From Thermoleophilaceae bacterium (GTDB lineage: Bacteria; Actinomycetota; Thermoleophilia; Solirubrobacterales; Thermoleophilaceae): a stretch of 7,220 nt of DNA. Position numbers and translations under genes: made by a program. The number at the start of each line of letters is the position of its first letter. The stretch's first letter is position 1. The stretch lies in contig JACCZP010000085.1 of the NCBI GenBank assembly GCA_013695885.1, positions 1-7,220 of the forward strand. The letters are read 5' to 3'. Below the pieces are notes generated by a model. It ran no database searches, was not told the DNA's origin, and saw nothing but the letters and a program-made list of their open reading frames with translations. This document shows positions 5,663 through 7,220 of the stretch, piece after piece.

Positions 5663-5667
5663 CGCCC

Positions 5668-6465
5668 GTGACGATTTTCAACCGCGCGGCGGAGGTGCTC
5701 GGGGAGTACCTCCCGCGCCTCGGGGGCGCCCTGCTGCTCCTCCTCGGCGGGCTCCTCCTCGCCCGTCTACTCGGACGGGGTCTCGTCCGCGTGCTGCTCG
5801 CCGCCGGACTCGACCGCGCGGCCGATCGCCTCGGCGCCCACGACCTCCTGGCCCGGGTAGGCCTCGAGCGGTCGCTGAGCCAGCTCGTCGGCTTCGCCGT
5901 GCGGTTCGCCCTCTACATCGCCGTCCTCTTCGCGGCCATGCTGCAGCTCGGCATCGAGGGCCTCGATCAGGCGCTGAACGAGGGGGTCCTCTTCCTTCCC
6001 AGGCTGCTCGCCGCGCTCGTCCTGGTACTGCTCGGTGTCGTCGTCGGGGGTCTGGCGCGCCAGCGCGTCGAGCGCCTCAGCTACCAGATGGACCTGCGCG
6101 GACCACTCGGCGCGGTCGCCCAGGGGGTGGTGCTCGCGGTCTTCGCGATCCTCGCCCTCGACCAGATAGGGGTACCGACCGACATCCTCGTGGTCCTGGC
6201 CGGAGTGGTGACCGGCGGGGTCGTCCTCACCTTCGCACTGGCCTTCGGCCTGGGCAGCCGGGAGTTCGCCCGGGCGATCAGCGCCGGACGCTACGTGCGC
6301 TCCTCCTTCCGGGTCGGCGAGGAGATCACGGTGGACGGCCAGCGGGGCGAGATCGTGGCCATCGATACCGCCTCGACGCTCCTCCAACTCGGTGTGGAGA
6401 GCAGGGCCCGGGTTCCGAACCATCTCTTCCTGGAGCGTGGGGTCACGGTCCACGGGGGCGAGTGA
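5668..6465 (+). CDS. Small mechanosensitive channel-like membrane protein (MscS superfamily, CmpX-like)
   Basis: A 265-residue membrane protein. Hydrophobic segments lie at about 18-38, 71-95, 108-130, 149-167 and 172-197. The last contains Gly/Ala-packed pore-helix sequence (GGVVLTFALAFGLGSREFARAI), as in MscS TM3. A beta domain follows (about 213-262): SSFRVGEEITVDGQRGEIV, AIDTASTLLQ and RVPNHLFLERGVTV, the MscS 'GD-I-V...G-V--I----T-L------IPN' pattern. The protein ends there, without the alpha/beta vestibule of E. coli MscS, which is normal for short CmpX-type members with TM-helix (PF05552-like) repeats. Its role would be release of solutes or sensing of membrane tension. I chose the GTG at 5668, six bases after the previous stop and downstream of GAGGGCGG; the frame is open further upstream, but as Arg/Pro-rich shadow sequence. 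Confidence 0.85.
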   Translation: MTIFNRAAEVLGEYLPRLGGALLLLLGGLLLARLLGRGLVRVLLAAGLDRAADRLGAHDLLARVGLERSLSQLVGFAVRFALYIAVLFAAMLQLGIEGLDQALNEGVLFLPRLLAALVLVLLGVVVGGLARQRVERLSYQMDLRGPLGAVAQGVVLAVFAILALDQIGVPTDILVVLAGVVTGGVVLTFALAFGLGSREFARAISAGRYVRSSFRVGEEITVDGQRGEIVAIDTASTLLQLGVESRARVPNHLFLERGVTVHGGE

Positions 6466-6505
6466 AGCCGCCGAACGCCGGGTCGCGAGGCTAGGGCGCC
6501 GGGTC

Positions 6506-7220
6506 GTGGCCGGGGGTGACACGGTCGGGCTCGTACTCGCCGGGGGTGGCGCGCGAGGCGCCTACGAGGCCGGTGCGGTCTCCGTGCTCCTGCCCCACCT
6601 CGAGGCGCGCGGGGAGCGCCCGAGGCTGCTGGTGGGCACGAGCGTGGGCGCTATGACCGCGGTGTACCTGGCCTCGGTGGGCCACCTCGACGCCGAGGAT
6701 GCGGTGTCCGGGCTCCTCGAGCGCTGGCGGCAGGTCGGGAAGGGCGAGGTCATCCGGTCGATCATCCGCCGCGGCGGTCCCTCCACCGTGCTCCGCTACG
6801 GCGGGGAGGTGCTGGGGGTCCCCGGGATGCGCCTGCTGGGCCTGCTCGATCCCGCTCCTCTCGAGGGCACGCTCGACAACTGGGTCGACTGGCGAGCGCT
6901 CCACCGCAACGTGCGCAGCGGGGCGGTGGAGGCGCTCGCGGTCGTGACCACCTCGGTGGCCAGCGCGAGGAGCACGGTCTTCGTCGAGGGTCGCACCCGG
7001 AAGGAGCTCTTCAGCTCGTACGGGATCGACTACGAGCCGGTGCGGATCGCCAACGTGCACGTGCGCGCCTCGGCCGCGATCCCAACGTTCTTCCCCGCCG
7101 TGAGGATCGACTCGCCCGCGCGGGCGCGGGGCTGGTACTTCGACGGCGGCACGCGGCTCAACACGCCGATCAAGCCCGTGCTCGACCTCGACGCCGATCG
7201 ACTCGTCCTGCTCGCCACCG
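6506..7220 (+). CDS. Patatin-like phospholipase, 3' end cut by the window
   Basis: The frame runs without a stop to the window end, giving 238 residues. The N-terminus VGLVLAGGGARGAYEAGAV carries the oxyanion-hole Gly-rich loop (GGGARG, 13-18). The nucleophile elbow is GTSVG with Ser46, and the catalytic Asp is in DGG at Asp213 (GWYFDGGTRLNTPIKP). Together these give the Ser-Asp dyad of patatin/RssA-type lipid acyl hydrolases. SAAIPTFFPAVRI before the DGG is also typical. It probably hydrolyses membrane phospholipid acyl esters. No signal peptide is visible, so it should act inside the cell. The GTG at 6506 has AGGG 9 bases upstream and leaves six residues before the first strand. An in-frame GTG at 6437 would overlap the channel gene by 29 bases and is less likely. 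It lies 40 bases after the channel gene and is probably in the same operon. Confidence 0.9.
   Translation, partial: MAGGDTVGLVLAGGGARGAYEAGAVSVLLPHLEARGERPRLLVGTSVGAMTAVYLASVGHLDAEDAVSGLLERWRQVGKGEVIRSIIRRGGPSTVLRYGGEVLGVPGMRLLGLLDPAPLEGTLDNWVDWRALHRNVRSGAVEALAVVTTSVASARSTVFVEGRTRKELFSSYGIDYEPVRIANVHVRASAAIPTFFPAVRIDSPARARGWYFDGGTRLNTPIKPVLDLDADRLVLLAT

Noticed and set aside
5652..5667. Small inverted repeat GGGCG-GCGTAA-CGCCC just before the channel gene start
   Set aside because: Only a 5-bp stem in GC-rich sequence, partly inside the previous gene. It could mask the ribosome site, but this is indistinguishable from chance.
6491..7060. A 189-residue minus-strand frame at the right end
   Set aside because: It lies antisense to the patatin gene, which has all its catalytic motifs; its His/Pro/Arg-rich sequence looks like a shadow.

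Overview
The window is very GC-rich, uses GTG and TTG starts freely, and packs genes tightly. The gene families point to a high-GC Actinomycetota. A deep branch such as Thermoleophilia would fit, but that is an impression from protein style, not a computed placement. I see no rRNA, tRNA, CRISPR array, insertion sequence or prophage.

Layout. (1) Positions 1-1850, plus strand: the 3' end of a DHCR24-like FAD oxidoreductase, then a complete cyclopropane-fatty-acid-synthase-like methyltransferase. This pairing is known from mycobacteria and other actinobacteria as BfaA/BfaB (TmsA/TmsB), which makes 10-methyl-branched fatty acids such as tuberculostearate. (2) Positions 1894-4620, minus strand: a six-gene operon read right to left. 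It encodes two soluble Asp23/Gls24 proteins, two 2-TM membrane proteins with Asp23-like C-terminal domains (AmaP-like anchors), a small DUF2273 hairpin protein, and a half-sized aquaporin. Most junctions overlap or nearly touch. (3) Positions 4621-4793: a divergent intergenic region with a nested inverted repeat and a tandem 7-mer. (4) Positions 4794-7220, plus strand: an ECF sigma factor, a 79-residue single-TM protein overlapping it by GTGA, a CmpX/MscS-like channel, and the 5' part of a patatin-like phospholipase cut by the window end.

How the genes may work together (inference). Nearly every gene acts on the membrane or envelope: lipid methylation, alkaline-shock scaffold proteins, water channel, mechanosensitive channel, lipid hydrolase. 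The ECF sigma factor beside the divergent promoter region is a natural candidate to control both arms, making the right-hand three quarters a possible envelope or osmotic stress island. The ECF sigma / small membrane protein / CmpX-like channel trio recalls the sigX-cmpX locus of Pseudomonas.

The most unusual object is the 131-residue aquaporin. It runs from TM1, TM2 and the first NPA loop directly into the last helix (TM6), as if the middle of the gene had been deleted in frame between the two homologous NPA repeats. The product would be one complete aquaporin-type repeat, or else a decayed gene or an assembly collapse.
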